Shown: positions 34,253-35,476 of the stretch, one piece after another
Numbering within the stretch: the stretch's first letter is position 1
Layout: each line of letters starts with the position of its first letter
NCBI GenBank assembly: GCA_903820285.1
Contig: CAIJGS010000199.1
Span: 1 to 35,476 of the forward strand
Origin: an uncultured Verrucomicrobia subdivision 3 bacterium
Lineage (GTDB): Bacteria > Verrucomicrobiota > Verrucomicrobiia > Limisphaerales > UBA11358
Reading direction: 5' to 3'
DNA length: 35,476 bases
Made by a program: the position numbers and the translations under genes
The notes under the pieces: model-generated
What the model was told of the DNA's origin: nothing
Database searches by the model: none
What the model saw: only the letters and a program-made list of their open reading frames with translations

Positions 34253-35419
34253 TCAGTGAAGGAACCACTGTTCTCGTAGAGCGACGACCAGATAGCCGGC
34301 GCCGCCGCAAGCGATGACCGCCGAGCCATACCGGAGTGCGGGCGCAGGCAAACTCGATTCACTGCGACGCCGGTTCAATTCCAACAACCCAAATAGCGGC
34401 AGCACCACCACTTGATGGCCGATTTCCACGCCCAGACTGAACGCGCCCAGCGCAATCCAGAGGCTGACCGGCGGCAGTCCTTGCATGGCATCAAGCAGTC
34501 CGCCGGCGAACCCCAGGCCATGGATGAGGCCAAACCCAAAGGCGATCGCCAGTCGCGCGCGCGAATGGGCGCGTTCCGGCCATAAAATGTTTTCCAAGGC
34601 CACCAGTAAGATACTTAGGGAAATGACCGGTTCAACGATTCCCGAGGGCAGCCGGAATATATCGAACACCGAAAGGGACAGCGTCAGCGTATGGGCGCAG
34701 GTGAAGGCGGCGATGACTTTTACCACTTCCCAAAAACTGTTCACGGCCAGCACCAGCGCCGCCACAAACAGCAAGTGATCATAGCCAGTCAGGATATGCC
34801 AGATGCCGTGCCACAGGTAAGCACAGAAGGTGGCGCAGGCGGCGGTTTTATTGCCCGACGTTTCCCCGCCGGCAAGCATCCCAATTCCGGTCGAGATGGT
34901 CACCGGTTGCCGGCGGGTGAGCAGGCAAGAAGTGACCGGGTCGGAGCCGGCCTTTTTGAGGTGCAGTACATAACAGACATCCCACGGCGTGCCGGGGGCA
35001 TAGGGCCATTCCCTCAGCATGTCCTGCGAGAGATCCAGCGAAGCGGGCAGGGAACCGCTGGCCGGATAAATCAATTCGTACTGATAAAACGTATTCTCGG
35101 CTTGATCGAACTCAGCCGGCGGGGCCACGCCGGTGACATGACCCGTGAGCCGGTTCGTTCCGCTCGTGATCCCTAGATGTTTTAACAGATAATCCCCGTG
35201 CTTTTGAACCGCCGTGTCCCACGTTCCCGAATCTGCCGCGCCAAAGGGGCCCAGCGGCACGCCCTCGGCCACGCTGATTTCCACGAGCGAGACGTTTACG
35301 GTAAGGCGCAGTTGTGCCGGACCGGACTCCACCAGCATGGCATCTTGCAACAGGGGATGCGCCCATGCCGGTAGCAGGCCCAGTAACAAAACCAAACAGA
35401 TTTTGCTTAACCGGTACAT
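34253..35419 (-). CDS. HupE/UreJ-like membrane protein
   Basis: A 388-residue protein with an N-terminal signal peptide (1-20, CLVLLLGLLPAWA), then about 180 extracytoplasmic residues (QLRLTVNVSLVEISVAEG), then a C-terminal HupE/UreJ_2-type membrane domain. This begins with YLWHGIWHILTGYDHLLFVA, where His residues in GxxHIxxGxDH are the family signature and may bind metal. It continues with AFTCAHTLTLSLSV, IVEPVISLSILLVALEN, FGFGLIHGLGFAGGLL and FSLGVEIGHQ. Relatives are nickel or cobalt permeases or are annotated only as HupE-like. The long soluble part is typical of the HupE/UreJ_2 group. No urease or hydrogenase gene is in the window. It ends 108 bases from the GH95 gene, on the same strand. 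Confidence 0.85.
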   Translation of the reverse strand: MYRLSKICLVLLLGLLPAWAHPLLQDAMLVESGPAQLRLTVNVSLVEISVAEGVPLGPFGAADSGTWDTAVQKHGDYLLKHLGITSGTNRLTGHVTGVAPPAEFDQAENTFYQYELIYPASGSLPASLDLSQDMLREWPYAPGTPWDVCYVLHLKKAGSDPVTSCLLTRRQPVTISTGIGMLAGGETSGNKTAACATFCAYLWHGIWHILTGYDHLLFVAALVLAVNSFWEVVKVIAAFTCAHTLTLSLSVFDIFRLPSGIVEPVISLSILLVALENILWPERAHSRARLAIAFGFGLIHGLGFAGGLLDAMQGLPPVSLWIALGAFSLGVEIGHQVVVLPLFGLLELNRRRSESSLPAPALRYGSAVIACGGAGYLVVALREQWFLH

Positions 35420-35476
35420 GTTGGGGAATAGGCAAGTGCCATGGATTCCGGATTAATGTTTGAGAATTTCAAACGA

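Overview
The window looks like a chromosomal segment of a Gram-negative bacterium of the Verrucomicrobiota (PVC group). This is an inference from gene content: a very large secreted protein with autotransporter-associated beta-strand repeats, two PEP-CTERM surface proteins, a futalosine-type menaquinone cluster, a GH95 fucosidase, Kdo transferase (so a lipid A-type outer membrane), and many short palindromic intergenic repeats. Base composition is GC-rich throughout and no rRNA or tRNA gene was seen.

Layout. 1-1848: 3' part of an unrecognised RG-rich, then winged-helix-like protein, interrupted by an in-frame TGA, ending at a strong terminator. 1909-3969: a minus-strand run of small genes (PEP-CTERM protein, lipoprotein, tiny membrane protein, unknown). 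4158-5906: a pseudouridine synthase fused to an rRNA methyltransferase, with a palindromic repeat absorbed into the reading frame. 5898-6224: a hairpin-array element bounded by near-identical direct repeats. 6282-7634: miaB. 7856-13384: the giant beta-strand-repeat protein. 13604-16494: a PAS/SpoIIE phosphatase and a second PEP-CTERM protein. 16523-18692: a sugar-nucleotide epimerase and a lipoprotein amidase (cell envelope).

18824-22197 is a plus-strand menaquinone block: ubiX-like flavin prenyltransferase, UbiA-like prenyltransferase, and mqnE aminofutalosine synthase. A four-helix-bundle (23S rRNA intervening-sequence family) gene lies between the first two, bracketed by perfect 21-bp inverted repeats built of a 7-bp unit. 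This is the most unusual structure in the window and looks like a small mobile cassette inserted into a housekeeping operon.

22303-25470 carries rpoD and waaA (minus). 25555-28992 is mfd (plus). 29031-29563 is a ParE/addiction-module toxin-antitoxin pair. 29723-30469 is a permuted papain-like hydrolase. 30533-34145 holds a GH43-like protein and a GH95 alpha-fucosidase arranged tail to tail; the GH95 contains an inserted discoidin-like domain and has a 13-bp palindrome in front of it. 34253-35419 is a HupE/UreJ-like membrane protein.

The window mixes core functions (tRNA and rRNA modification, sigma factor, repair, quinone and LPS synthesis) with accessory surface and glycan functions. Its intergenic spaces are unusually rich in short palindromes and heptamer arrays.
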